Source: Pseudomonadota bacterium (lineage in GTDB: Bacteria > Pseudomonadota > Alphaproteobacteria > Rhizobiales > Devosiaceae). From it: a stretch of DNA of 30,663 bases. A model generated the notes under the pieces. It saw only the letters and a list, made by a program, of their open reading frames with translations. It did no database searches and was not told the origin of the DNA. Positions 7,440 through 15,355 of the stretch are shown in pieces. The stretch lies in the NCBI GenBank assembly GCA_023433775.1, contig JAEYTY010000023.1:1-30663 (forward strand). Direction: 5' to 3'. Each line of letters begins with the position of its first letter. Position 1 is the first letter of the stretch. A program made the position numbers and the translations under genes.

Positions 7440-8213
7440 ATGGATTCGTTCGAGCTAAACAAGATCATGGGCGCTGTTCTGGGCACCCTGCTGTTCGTGA
7501 TGGGTGTCGGCTTCCTGGCCGAGGCCATCTACCATCCGATTGAGAATAATGGCCCAGGCTATGCCCTGCCGGAGCCGGAAGTTGCGGAAGCGGGTGCGCC
7601 TGTCGAGGCTGCGCCGGAAGTTCCGCTGGGCGTGCTGCTGGCCAGCGCCAGCGTCGACCGTGGCACGGCTGCGGCGCGCAAGTGCCAGTCCTGCCACACC
7701 TTTGGCGAGGGCGAGCCCAACAAGCAGGGCCCGAACCTCTATCACATCGTTGGCGCCTCGAAGGCTCATATGGACGGCTTTGCCTATTCGGACATTCTGC
7801 TGCAGCAGAAGGCCGAGGGCCAGGTCTGGTCTTATGAGAACCTCAATGCGTTCCTGACCAATCCGCGTGAATATGCGCCCGGCACCAAGATGAACTTTGC
7901 CGGCGTCCGTTCGCCCGAAGAGCGCGCCGACATCCTGGCCTATCTGCAGACGCTGTCGCCGACGCCGGAGCCCTTCCCGGCTGCCGAAGCGACGCCGGAT
8001 GGCACTGTGCCGGCTGAAGTAACCGCCCCCGTCGATGGCGCTGCTGAGCCTGTTGCGCCAGCCGCCCCTGCAACGGCTGTCGAAACGCCGACGACCACGC
8101 AGAGCGAGACACCGGTTGAGGGCACGCCCGCCGCTGGCGGCACGACGTCGACGCCGACCGCCGGTGCAGCGCCTGCCACTGGCGAAAACGCCCCGGCAGC
8201 ACCGGCCCAATAA
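7440..8213 (+). CDS. Membrane-anchored cytochrome c (CycM/c552 type) with long Ala/Pro/Thr tail
   Basis: This 257-residue cytochrome c probably carries electrons to a terminal oxidase at the periplasmic face of the inner membrane. The N-terminal helix at about 10-29 is an uncleaved anchor (MDSFELNKIMGAVLGT start, typical of the CycM group). A Pro/Glu/Ala linker follows. The haem site CQSCH is at 82-86, with GPNLYHIVG at about 98-105, and the distal methionine is M151 in GTKMNFAG. The cytochrome fold ends near 172. The last 80 or so residues are low-complexity Ala/Pro/Thr/Glu and not part of the domain. The start at 7440 matches the family; an upstream in-frame ATG at 7419 has no better ribosome site. 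A strong terminator follows. Confidence 0.92.
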   Translation: MDSFELNKIMGAVLGTLLFVMGVGFLAEAIYHPIENNGPGYALPEPEVAEAGAPVEAAPEVPLGVLLASASVDRGTAAARKCQSCHTFGEGEPNKQGPNLYHIVGASKAHMDGFAYSDILLQQKAEGQVWSYENLNAFLTNPREYAPGTKMNFAGVRSPEERADILAYLQTLSPTPEPFPAAEATPDGTVPAEVTAPVDGAAEPVAPAAPATAVETPTTTQSETPVEGTPAAGGTTSTPTAGAAPATGENAPAAPAQ

Positions 8214-8244
8214 GCCGAATGCATTCTTGAGCACTGAATTTTCA

Positions 8245-8270
8245 GGCCGCGCCAAAAGCGCGGCCTTTTT
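8245..8270 (+). terminator. Intrinsic terminator after the cytochrome c gene
   Basis: A perfect 8-bp GC stem, GGCCGCGC (8245-8252) with GCGCGGCC (8258-8265), has a five-base loop CAAAA and is followed directly by TTTTT. It lies 31 bp after the cytochrome stop codon and only 14 bp before the ghrA start. Confidence 0.88.
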
Positions 8271-8284
8271 ATTGGAGAATGACT

Positions 8285-9223
8285 ATGCTGCTGCTCCACC
8301 TTTCCGATGTCGATGAAGCCAGCTGGGCACGGGCCTTTTCGGCGGCGCTGGGCGACTATCCCGTGGTGCGGCTGGGCGATGATTTTGATCCAGCGGATGT
8401 GCGCTATATCTTTGTATGGAAGCCCAGGGCGGATGCCTTTGAGGGGCTGAGCGGGCTCAAGGCGGTGTTGTCGCTCGGCGCGGGGGTGGATGCGCTGCTC
8501 AAGCACCCCAACCTGCCCGATGCGCCCATTGTGCGCTTTGTCGATGAGGACCTCAGCCAGCGCATGAGCGATTATGTTGTGGCCCATGTCACCATGCATC
8601 ATCGGCAGTTCACGCGCTTTGCTGCCGACCAGAAGGCGCGACGCTGGAGCCAGTTCTATCCGCCAGCGGCGAGCGAGACGACGGTCGGGATCATGGGCAT
8701 GGGCGTGCTCGGGCAGGACGCAGTGCGCCGCCTATTGCCGCTGGGATTTGCGCTCAGAAGCTGGAGCCGGACGCCCAAGGCAATCGCGGGCGTGGAGGGA
8801 TTTTCCGGTGCGGCAGAGTTCGACGCGTTTCTCGCTGGCACCGATATTCTGGTCAACCTGCTGCCGCTGACGCCGGAGACGACGGGCATTCTCAATTATG
8901 AGACCTTTGGCAAGCTGCGCGGTGACCGGCTCGCGGGCGGGCCGGTGGTGGTCAATGCGGCGCGGGGCGGGCATCAGCGCGAGGCTGATATTGTCCGGGC
9001 ACTGGGCGACGGAACGCTGGGGGCGGCGAGCCTTGATGTGTTCGAGGTGGAGCCATTGCCGCAGGACAGCCCGCTCTGGGCCATCGAGAACTGCTATATC
9101 ACCCCCCATATCGCCGCGATTTCCAACGAGGCGAGCGGGGTGGCCTATTTCTCGCGCATCCTGCGTGAGCACGAGGCGGGCAAGGCTCTGATCAATGTCG
9201 TGGACCGCGACCGGGGCTACTAG
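8285..9223 (+). CDS. ghrA: Glyoxylate/hydroxypyruvate reductase A-type 2-hydroxyacid dehydrogenase
   Basis: This NAD(P)H-dependent enzyme reduces glyoxylate or hydroxypyruvate to the 2-hydroxyacid in the cytoplasm. The 312-residue protein has the Rossmann fingerprint GMGVLG at 138-143 and the catalytic triad of the D-2-hydroxyacid dehydrogenases: R227 (in NAARGGH), E256 (in EVEPLP) and H275 (in TPHIAAIS). The GAGVD signature at about 66-70 is also present. The length equals that of E. coli GhrA. The ATG at 8285 is preferred over the ATG at 8279 because GGAG (8274-8277) is then 7 nt away rather than 1. It converges on the aminopeptidase gene with 2 bp between stop codons. Confidence 0.9.
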   Translation: MLLLHLSDVDEASWARAFSAALGDYPVVRLGDDFDPADVRYIFVWKPRADAFEGLSGLKAVLSLGAGVDALLKHPNLPDAPIVRFVDEDLSQRMSDYVVAHVTMHHRQFTRFAADQKARRWSQFYPPAASETTVGIMGMGVLGQDAVRRLLPLGFALRSWSRTPKAIAGVEGFSGAAEFDAFLAGTDILVNLLPLTPETTGILNYETFGKLRGDRLAGGPVVVNAARGGHQREADIVRALGDGTLGAASLDVFEVEPLPQDSPLWAIENCYITPHIAAISNEASGVAYFSRILREHEAGKALINVVDRDRGY

Positions 9224-9225
9224 CG

Positions 9226-10569
9226 TTATCCGTAGCGCTGTTTGATGAGGGCGTGGACGGCGCGGATGCCTTGATCGGTGGCGCCGACGGGGCGGCCCGG
9301 GCGCGTTTCGGGCGCCCAGCCGAAAATGTCGAGATGGACCCAGGCTTTTGCCTTTGACACGAAGCGGCGCAGGAACAGCGCGGCGGTGACTGAGCCGGCA
9401 TAGCCGCCGGAGCCGGCATTGTTGATGTCGGCAATGCGGGTGCTGAGCAGGCTTTCATAGGGCGACCAGAGCGGCATAGGCCAGAGCGGGTCTTCTACGC
9501 CGAGGCCCAACGTGGCCAAATCACGCGCCAGAGAATCGTCGGTCGAATAAATCGGCGGCAGATCGGGACCGAGCGCGACGCGGGCGGCGCCGGTGAGGGT
9601 CGCCATATCGATCAGCAGGTCGGGCGCTTCTTCATCGGCCAGCGCCAGGGCATCGGCCAGGATCAGGCGGCCTTCGGCGTCGGTATTGCCGATTTCGATG
9701 CGGAGGCCAGAGCGGGCCACGAGCACGTCGCCGGGGCGGAAGGCATTGCCGGCGATGGCATTTTCGACCACCGGCAGCAGGACGCGCAGGCGGACGGGGA
9801 GATTGGCGGAAACAATCGTGTGGGCGAGGCCAAGGATATTGGCGGCGCCGCCCATATCCTTCTTCATCAGCAACATTCCGGCGGCGCTTTTGATGTCGAG
9901 GCCGCCGGTATCGAAGGTGACGCCCTTGCCCACCAGCGTGACGCGCGGATGGCTGGCATCGCCCCAGCAGAGATCGAGCAGGCGCGGCGCTTCGGCGCTG
10001 GCGCGGCCCACGGCGTGGATGAGCGGGAAGCCGGCCTCAAGAGCCTCGCCGGAAATGACATTGATCGTCATGCCGCGGGCCGCCGCGAAGTCGCGTACAA
10101 AGGCCTCGAGGCCTTCGGGGCCAAGATCATTGGGCGGCATATTGATGAGGTCGCGCGCAATGGTGGCGGCGAGCACCTGCCGCTCAACCTCACCGGCATT
10201 GGCCTGGCCCAGATCGGCCAGCACGGGACCGGGGCGGGCGTCGCGGTATTTTTCGAAGCGGTAGGCGCCGAGGCGGAAGGCAATGGCAGAGAGAGTTGGA
10301 TCGCCAAGATCGCCTTCGAGCCGATAATTGCCCTCCGGCAGGGATGCACTGGCGAGCCCGGCGACAAAGGGCGAGCGGCCCGAGGCGGCGCCTGTGCCAA
10401 ACAGCCAGGATTCAATAGCACCACCCTGCCCCGCCAGAGCCAGCAGGCGACCGCGCTGGCCGGTAAAGCCGTGCTGCTCGGCCCAGACCTGTTGGGCCGG
10501 AGAGAGGCCTAGCGCCGTCAGGCCGCCTTCGGGAACAAAGATAACAGGGGTGGTGGGTGAGGTGGCCAA
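9226..10569 (-). CDS. M17 leucyl aminopeptidase family protein
   Basis: This cytoplasmic di-metal aminopeptidase removes N-terminal residues from peptides. In the 447-residue form the catalytic domain carries GKGVTFDTGG (214-223; metal ligands K215 and D220), KKDMGGAA (236-243; D238) and the family signature NTDAEGR (295-301; ligands D297 and E299). The N-terminal macro-like domain is divergent and short. The group is the PepA/PepB-like family protein common in Rhizobiales; the substrate is not certain. The start is ambiguous. I chose TTG at 10569 because CGGAG lies 8 nt upstream and the protein then begins MATSPTTPVIFVPEGG. A longer version from TTG at 10629 has no ribosome site. Confidence 0.88.
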   Translation of the reverse strand: MATSPTTPVIFVPEGGLTALGLSPAQQVWAEQHGFTGQRGRLLALAGQGGAIESWLFGTGAASGRSPFVAGLASASLPEGNYRLEGDLGDPTLSAIAFRLGAYRFEKYRDARPGPVLADLGQANAGEVERQVLAATIARDLINMPPNDLGPEGLEAFVRDFAAARGMTINVISGEALEAGFPLIHAVGRASAEAPRLLDLCWGDASHPRVTLVGKGVTFDTGGLDIKSAAGMLLMKKDMGGAANILGLAHTIVSANLPVRLRVLLPVVENAIAGNAFRPGDVLVARSGLRIEIGNTDAEGRLILADALALADEEAPDLLIDMATLTGAARVALGPDLPPIYSTDDSLARDLATLGLGVEDPLWPMPLWSPYESLLSTRIADINNAGSGGYAGSVTAALFLRRFVSKAKAWVHLDIFGWAPETRPGRPVGATDQGIRAVHALIKQRYG

Positions 10570-10716
10570 GGCGGGCGCTCCGGGAGAATTTTGTGCTTCA
10601 GTTTTAGCGGCGCGGGACAGTGGCGGCAATGGTGGAGGAACCGGCTTTAACTGGGTGTTAGGGTTAATAATTTATGTTGCGAGACATAGGCCCATTGCCC
10701 GCGTTTGGAGTTCGCT

Positions 10717-11487
10717 GTGCCATTTGCCCCCTTGAAAGCCAGGTCTATTCGCACCCTGCTGCTGGTCAGTGTGGCGGCGCTGGCCCTTTCCGCCTGCGCC
10801 TCCAATCGGGGCCAGTTGGGCTCAACGGATTATTCCAGCCGGCCCGTGGCCGAGAACCAGATGGCGCTGGGCGAGCTGACGGCGCGCTATAAATCCAATC
10901 CGCGCGACCGGAACATCGTCATTCACTATGCCGCCTCACTGCGCGCTGCCGGACAGCCCAAACAGGCCGCCGCCGCGCTGGAACAGGCCATGGCCTATCA
11001 TCCGCGCGATGTCGAAATTTCGGTGGCCTATGCCAAGGCGCTGACAGCCGACGGGCGCTTTGAACAATCGCTGGGCGTGCTGGACCGGGTGATCCGGCCC
11101 GACGCGCCGGACTGGAATGCTTTGCTGGTCAAGGGCGCGACGCTCGACCAGATGGGACGCAATGAGGAAGCCCGCGCGCTTTATGCGCAGGCCAGTATCA
11201 TGGCGCCGGGGGAAGCCTCCATCGAGGGCAATATCGGCCTCTCCTATGCTATGAGCAATGACCTGAACGCCGCCGAAAAGCATCTGCGCCGGGCCGTGCA
11301 AATGCGCGGCGCCAATAGCCAGACGCGACAGAACCTGGCGCTGGTTGTCGGTCTGCAGGGGCGCTTTGAAGAATGCCGCGCCCTTTACGCTGCCGAATTG
11401 CCGCCCGACCAGGTCGAGTCGAACATGGCCTATGTTAGGGCCCTGCTGACCCAGCAGAACCGCTGGGATGTGATTGAGCGGGGCTGA
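10717..11487 (+). CDS. tadD: TPR-repeat lipoprotein, TadD-like pilus assembly factor
   Basis: The 256-residue product has a lipoprotein signal: a hydrophobic stretch at about 11-25 and lipobox LSAC with the lipidated cysteine at 27. It is followed by tetratricopeptide helices from about 45 to 240 (for example AGQPKQAAAALEQAMAYHP and GRNEEARALYAQASIMAP). TadD is the TPR lipoprotein associated with the Tad secretin in Tad/Cpa pilus systems. The assignment rests on this architecture and on the nearby tad locus. The GTG at 10717 was chosen because GGAG (10707-10710) is 6 nt upstream; the TTG at 10705 overlaps that site. It lies on the opposite strand from tadC, separated by two unrelated genes. 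Confidence 0.8.
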   Translation: MPFAPLKARSIRTLLLVSVAALALSACASNRGQLGSTDYSSRPVAENQMALGELTARYKSNPRDRNIVIHYAASLRAAGQPKQAAAALEQAMAYHPRDVEISVAYAKALTADGRFEQSLGVLDRVIRPDAPDWNALLVKGATLDQMGRNEEARALYAQASIMAPGEASIEGNIGLSYAMSNDLNAAEKHLRRAVQMRGANSQTRQNLALVVGLQGRFEECRALYAAELPPDQVESNMAYVRALLTQQNRWDVIERG

Positions 11488-11511
11488 GCAGGTCCGGCTA
11501 TCCTGCCGGCT

Positions 11512-12231
11512 TCAGCGGGATAGGTCGCGGACCGGGCGCACGTGATTTTCGAAGGGCACGTGCCGCCGCTGAAACGTCGTCGTGTCATCGACCTGCGGTG
11601 TGCTGATCCGATCCATGCGGAAGTGGCGAAAGTCGCCGCGCTGCGGGTCCCAGGCGACAAGATACCAAAGCGGTGGCAGGATCAGCAAGGCGTGAGGTTC
11701 GACCCTTCGGCTGGTGATGGCGCCTTTCGCATCGCGGTATTGAAAGCCGAGATAGTGCCGCTGGAGAAACGCTGCCTCGAAGGCCGGAAGCAGTGCCGGA
11801 TCCATCGTCGACAAATCCGAAATATTCACCAGCGGTGAAAGCTGCCCGACATAGAGGCAATCGAGCATCCGGCGCAGGTCGCGCACCTTGTCGGGCGGGA
11901 GGGATTTCTCGATCTTGGCCAGGCCTGCATCGGCGAGGCCGGCAAAGGGCAGGTTCCCGGCGGCGCGCATCGAGGCCACGCTGATGAGCAGGGCGAAGAC
12001 CTCGGCCACCGAAAGCCGCGCCGTGGCCTGAACCGATGGCGGATCAAGCTGTAAACCGCCGCCGCGGCCCGGTTCGGAATGGATGACAAAGCCCTGATCA
12101 CGCAGGGCGCCGATATCGCGCAGCACGGTGCGCCGCGACGCACCGACCTCTAAAGCCAGACTGTCGATTGTCGATGTGCCATTGCGGCGAAGGCTGCGGA
12201 CGATGGCGTCATGTCGAAGGCGATTGGTCAT
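11512..12231 (-). CDS. YafY-type transcriptional regulator (HTH plus WYL domain)
   Basis: This 239-residue DNA-binding protein has an N-terminal DeoR/HTH_11-type helix-turn-helix at about 8-60 (IDSLALEVGASRRTVLRDIGALRDQGF, then a GRGGG wing). A helical linker follows, then a WYL domain at about 145-215 with the eponymous WYL at 189-191 (PPLWYLVAWD). WYL domains sense small ligands or nucleic acids. The ligand here is unknown. It is divergent from the epoxide hydrolase gene across 131 bp, and such regulators often control the adjacent divergent gene, so that is the likely target. It converges on the TPR gene with a 24-bp gap containing a small GCAGG/CCTGC inverted repeat. Confidence 0.9.
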   Translation of the reverse strand: MTNRLRHDAIVRSLRRNGTSTIDSLALEVGASRRTVLRDIGALRDQGFVIHSEPGRGGGLQLDPPSVQATARLSVAEVFALLISVASMRAAGNLPFAGLADAGLAKIEKSLPPDKVRDLRRMLDCLYVGQLSPLVNISDLSTMDPALLPAFEAAFLQRHYLGFQYRDAKGAITSRRVEPHALLILPPLWYLVAWDPQRGDFRHFRMDRISTPQVDDTTTFQRRHVPFENHVRPVRDLSR

Positions 12232-12362
12232 GCCAGAGGCTCGCGCCTTTCAGTGTCAGCTTTTGGCACCATTGATTTCTATTCGAACCCGGCCAGCGTC
12301 GCCGCACCGCAGAGACGGACGCGAAAGCTGACTGATCGCCGAGAACCATAGAAGGATATGCC

Positions 12363-13307
12363 GTGTCGACCCAAACCGATTTTCCCCAGCCAAAGCTTGT
12401 TCCCGTCAATGGCGTTGAACTGGAAGTCTTTGAAGCGGGACGCGAGAATGCAGGAAAGCCGATCGTGCTTTGTCACGGCTGGCCCGAGCACGCCTATTCC
12501 TGGCGCCACCAAATCCCCGCGCTTGTCGCTGCGGGCTACCATGTCATCGTCCCCAATCAGCGGGGTTATGGCCACTCGTCCCGTCCGGACGAGGTCACGG
12601 CATATGACATTGAGCATCTGGCGGGCGATCTCGTCGCGCTGCTGGATCACTATGGCTATGAGGACGCGATCTTTGTCGGTCATGACTGGGGCGCGTCGGT
12701 GGTGTGGGGACTGGCCATGCTGCATCCCCGCCGGGTCAACAGGGTAATCAATCTGAGCCTGCCCTATCAGGAGCGGGGCGAGATGCCGTGGATCGCGCTC
12801 CTGGAGATGATCCTGGGCCCCGACTATTACTTCGTGCACTTCAACCGGCAGCCGGGGGTGGCGGACGCGGTGCTTGACGCGAACAAGGCGCGCTTTTTGC
12901 GCAATCTCTATCGGAAGAACGTGCCGCCTCAGGCGCCTGAGCCGGGCATGGCGATGATCAATCTCGCCCTGGCGGAGGAGCCGCTCGGGGAACCGGTGAT
13001 GAGCGACAGCGATCTGGCGATCTACATCGCGGGTTTTGAAAAGTCGGGGTTTACCGGCGGCATCAACTGGTATCGGAACCTTGACCGCAACTGGCACCGG
13101 CTGGGGCAGGTGGACCCGATCATCCACCAGCCGACGCTGATGATCTATGGTGAGCGCGATGTGATCCCGAAATCAGAGACGTTGGCGGACTTCGTGCCCA
13201 ATGTGGACGTGGTCAGCCTCGACTGTGGCCACTGGATACAGGAAGAAATGCCGGAGGAAACCAACCGGGTGATCCTGGACTGGCTGGCAAGGCAGAGCGC
13301 GGCCTGA
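12363..13307 (+). CDS. Alpha/beta hydrolase, soluble epoxide hydrolase type
   Basis: The 314-residue alpha/beta-fold enzyme has the oxyanion motif HGWPE at 38-42, the nucleophile D108 in VGHDWGAS, a cap region ending in GGINWYRN (the tyrosine position that activates the epoxide in this family), an acid in YGERDVIP and the general-base histidine in CGHWIQEE. An Asp nucleophile flanked by H and W, with a cap tyrosine, favours epoxide hydrolase over esterase or haloalkane dehalogenase. The natural epoxide is unknown. The start is GTG at 12363 with GAAGGA 6 nt upstream. It is divergent from the WYL regulator, which probably controls it, and converges on tadC. Confidence 0.9.
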   Translation: MSTQTDFPQPKLVPVNGVELEVFEAGRENAGKPIVLCHGWPEHAYSWRHQIPALVAAGYHVIVPNQRGYGHSSRPDEVTAYDIEHLAGDLVALLDHYGYEDAIFVGHDWGASVVWGLAMLHPRRVNRVINLSLPYQERGEMPWIALLEMILGPDYYFVHFNRQPGVADAVLDANKARFLRNLYRKNVPPQAPEPGMAMINLALAEEPLGEPVMSDSDLAIYIAGFEKSGFTGGINWYRNLDRNWHRLGQVDPIIHQPTLMIYGERDVIPKSETLADFVPNVDVVSLDCGHWIQEEMPEETNRVILDWLARQSAA

Positions 13308-13326
13308 TCGCGAGGTGCTTAAGGTC

Positions 13327-13349
13327 GCCCCGCCCGTTGCGCGGGTGGG
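13327..13349. terminator. GC-rich hairpin between convergent genes
   Basis: CCCCGCCCG (13327-13335) pairs with CGGGTGGGG (13341-13349) over nine positions with one G-T mismatch, loop TTGCG. It lies between the epoxide hydrolase stop and the tadC stop, where a shared terminator would be expected. No T-tract follows on either strand, so factor-independent termination is uncertain. Confidence 0.35.
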
Positions 13350-13356
13350 GTGCCCT

Positions 13357-14364
13357 TCACCCACCCATTGTCGCGCCGACGGAGCTGGAGAAGACCTTGA
13401 TCATGGCAGGCGAGAGGATGACGATGAAGAGCACCGGCAGGAAGAACAGGATGAGCGGCACGGTCAGCTTGGGTGGCAGGGCGGCGGCTTTCTTTTCGGC
13501 TTCCATCATGCGGCTTTCGCGGCCTTCTTCGGCCATGACGCGCAGGGCCTGACCCACCGAGGTGCCGTAGCGGTCGGCCTGGATGAGGGCGGTCATCACC
13601 GCGCGAACACCATCAAGGCCGGTGCGGCGGCCGAGATTTTCATAGGCGCGGGTGCGGTCTTCGAGGAAGCTCAACTCGGCTGTGGTGAGGGTCAGCTCTT
13701 CGGCCAGTTCCGGGCTCTGGCCGCCGATTTCCTTGGCGACGCGCTTGAAGGCGTGTTCCATGGACATGCCGGCTTCCACGCAGAGCAGCATCAGATCGAG
13801 GCAATCGGGCCAGGCGCGGCGAATGGAGAACTGGCGCTTCTGCGTGGCGTTTTTGAGGAGGATGATGGGCACATAGGCGCCCAAGAGGCCCGCTCCGATG
13901 GCATAGACCAGATTGAGATAGGCCGGGCGATCACCCGGCGCCAGCACCAGCAAATAGAGCGCGCCAAAGGCGAAGATGGCGATGGGGATCGCGAAACGCT
14001 GGAAGAGGAAATTGGTCAGGTGCCCCTGCCCGCGGAAGCCGCCCATGGCGAGCTTGTCGACGGTGGTATCATCCTGAAACGCCTTTTTGAGGTCGAGCCG
14101 TTCGACGGCGTTCTTCATATAGGACTTGGTTTCGGCGCCGCGCCGGATTGAGCCGCGCGCATCGGTGGCGGGACCGCCGCGCAGACGCGCCATTTCCTCG
14201 GCCCGCATCTTGTCGCGCTCAAGGGCAACGCGCTTGATGCGCTGGCGGGTTTCCTGCTTGACCACGAGGGTGGATCCGAAGGTGAAAACAACGGCGCCAA
14301 CCGAAATGGCGGCGAGCACGGCGATGAGGAAATCGCGCTGGGTCAGCAGTTCTACAATGTTCAT
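13357..14364 (-). CDS. tadC: Tad pilus inner-membrane platform protein TadC
   Basis: This 335-residue polytopic inner-membrane protein forms, with TadB, the platform on which the CpaF ATPase drives pilin polymerisation. It has an N-terminal membrane segment at about 12-33, a basic cytoplasmic stretch, two central hydrophobic segments near 122-142 and 151-170, and a type II secretion system F domain from about 182 to 320. The F domain contains LLCVEAGMSMEHAFKRVA and ends in a final hydrophobic helix. It is the last gene of the minus-strand unit, 16 bp after the tadB stop. Its length is normal for the family and no defects are seen. Confidence 0.93.
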   Translation of the reverse strand: MNIVELLTQRDFLIAVLAAISVGAVVFTFGSTLVVKQETRQRIKRVALERDKMRAEEMARLRGGPATDARGSIRRGAETKSYMKNAVERLDLKKAFQDDTTVDKLAMGGFRGQGHLTNFLFQRFAIPIAIFAFGALYLLVLAPGDRPAYLNLVYAIGAGLLGAYVPIILLKNATQKRQFSIRRAWPDCLDLMLLCVEAGMSMEHAFKRVAKEIGGQSPELAEELTLTTAELSFLEDRTRAYENLGRRTGLDGVRAVMTALIQADRYGTSVGQALRVMAEEGRESRMMEAEKKAAALPPKLTVPLILFFLPVLFIVILSPAMIKVFSSSVGATMGG

Positions 14365-14380
14365 TCAGAATGCCTCCCTG

Positions 14381-15355
14381 CTAGTAGTCAAACTTGACCA
14401 TGCGGCTCATGACGAAAATGCCGGTGGCGAGCATGAGAATGCCGATGCCGAAGCACACCTGGCCGGTGGGTGTGGTGAACAGCGGCAGCAGATAGCTGGG
14501 CGACACGATAGAGACGAGAACGGCCACGACGATGGGCAGGGAGCCAATGATGCCGGCGGAGGCCTTGGCCTCGGCGGACATGGCCTTGATCTTCTGCTTC
14601 ATTTTCTTGCGGTTGCGCAGCACCTTGGCGAGGTTGCCCAGCGCCTCGCTGAGATTGCCACCGGCCTGCTGCTGCACGGAAATGACCACGACGAAGAAAT
14701 TGACTTCGGGCAGCGGGACGCGATCGAGCAGGACCTGGACGGCCTCGGTCATCGACATGCCAAAAGCCTGCTGATCGAGCACGCGGGCAAACTCGGAGCG
14801 CACCGGCTCCTTGGTGTCCTTAGCGACGACGCGCATGGAATCATTGAGCGGCAGGCCGGTCTTGACGCCGCGCACAATGGCTTCGACGGCATTGGGCAAT
14901 TCGTCGAGGAACTTGTCCTGATATTTGGCGCGCTTGCGCGTCATATAGAGGCGCGGCAGCAGATAGGCGCCGGCAACAGCAAAAATGGCGGCAAAATAAA
15001 ACGGCACCTGCGTGATGACGAGCACCACAAAGAGCACGGCGCCCAGAATGGCGCTGTTGCGGATATAGGCCGCGGGCGTGATGGTCGAGCCGGCCTGGAA
15101 CAGCAGATCGGGCAGACGCACGCGCTTTTTGGCGTTGAGCTCGTCGGTCTGGGTCTTGAGAACCTGCTGCACCGATTTGCGGCGCTGATCGCGGATGCGG
15201 CTGTCGTCAGCGGCGCGGCGATTGACGCCGATGTCGCCCTGAAACGCCTTGCGGCGCTGGGTCGCGCGATTATTGCCCAGCGCAGAGGGCACAAGCGCAA
15301 AGCCTGCCGCGCCAACGGTGATGACAGCCAGAACGATGAGCAGGATTGTGGTCAT
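14381..15355 (-). CDS. tadB: Tad pilus inner-membrane platform protein TadB
   Basis: This 324-residue partner of TadC has hydrophobic segments at about 4-24, 100-136, 267-291 and 299-320, with a type II secretion F domain at about 155-285 (VRGVKTGLPLNDSMRVVAKD and the conserved QQQAGGNLSEALGNLAKVLR). Its start codon overlaps the cpaF stop by ATGA (15352-15355), indicating coupled translation of motor and platform. TadB and TadC are members of the same fold, with different N-termini. Confidence 0.94.
   Translation of the reverse strand: MTTILLIVLAVITVGAAGFALVPSALGNNRATQRRKAFQGDIGVNRRAADDSRIRDQRRKSVQQVLKTQTDELNAKKRVRLPDLLFQAGSTITPAAYIRNSAILGAVLFVVLVITQVPFYFAAIFAVAGAYLLPRLYMTRKRAKYQDKFLDELPNAVEAIVRGVKTGLPLNDSMRVVAKDTKEPVRSEFARVLDQQAFGMSMTEAVQVLLDRVPLPEVNFFVVVISVQQQAGGNLSEALGNLAKVLRNRKKMKQKIKAMSAEAKASAGIIGSLPIVVAVLVSIVSPSYLLPLFTTPTGQVCFGIGILMLATGIFVMSRMVKFDY

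Noticed and set aside
11488..11506. GCAGG/CCTGC inverted repeat as terminator between the TPR gene and the WYL regulator gene
   Set aside because: The stem is only 5 bp with a 9-base loop and no T-run.
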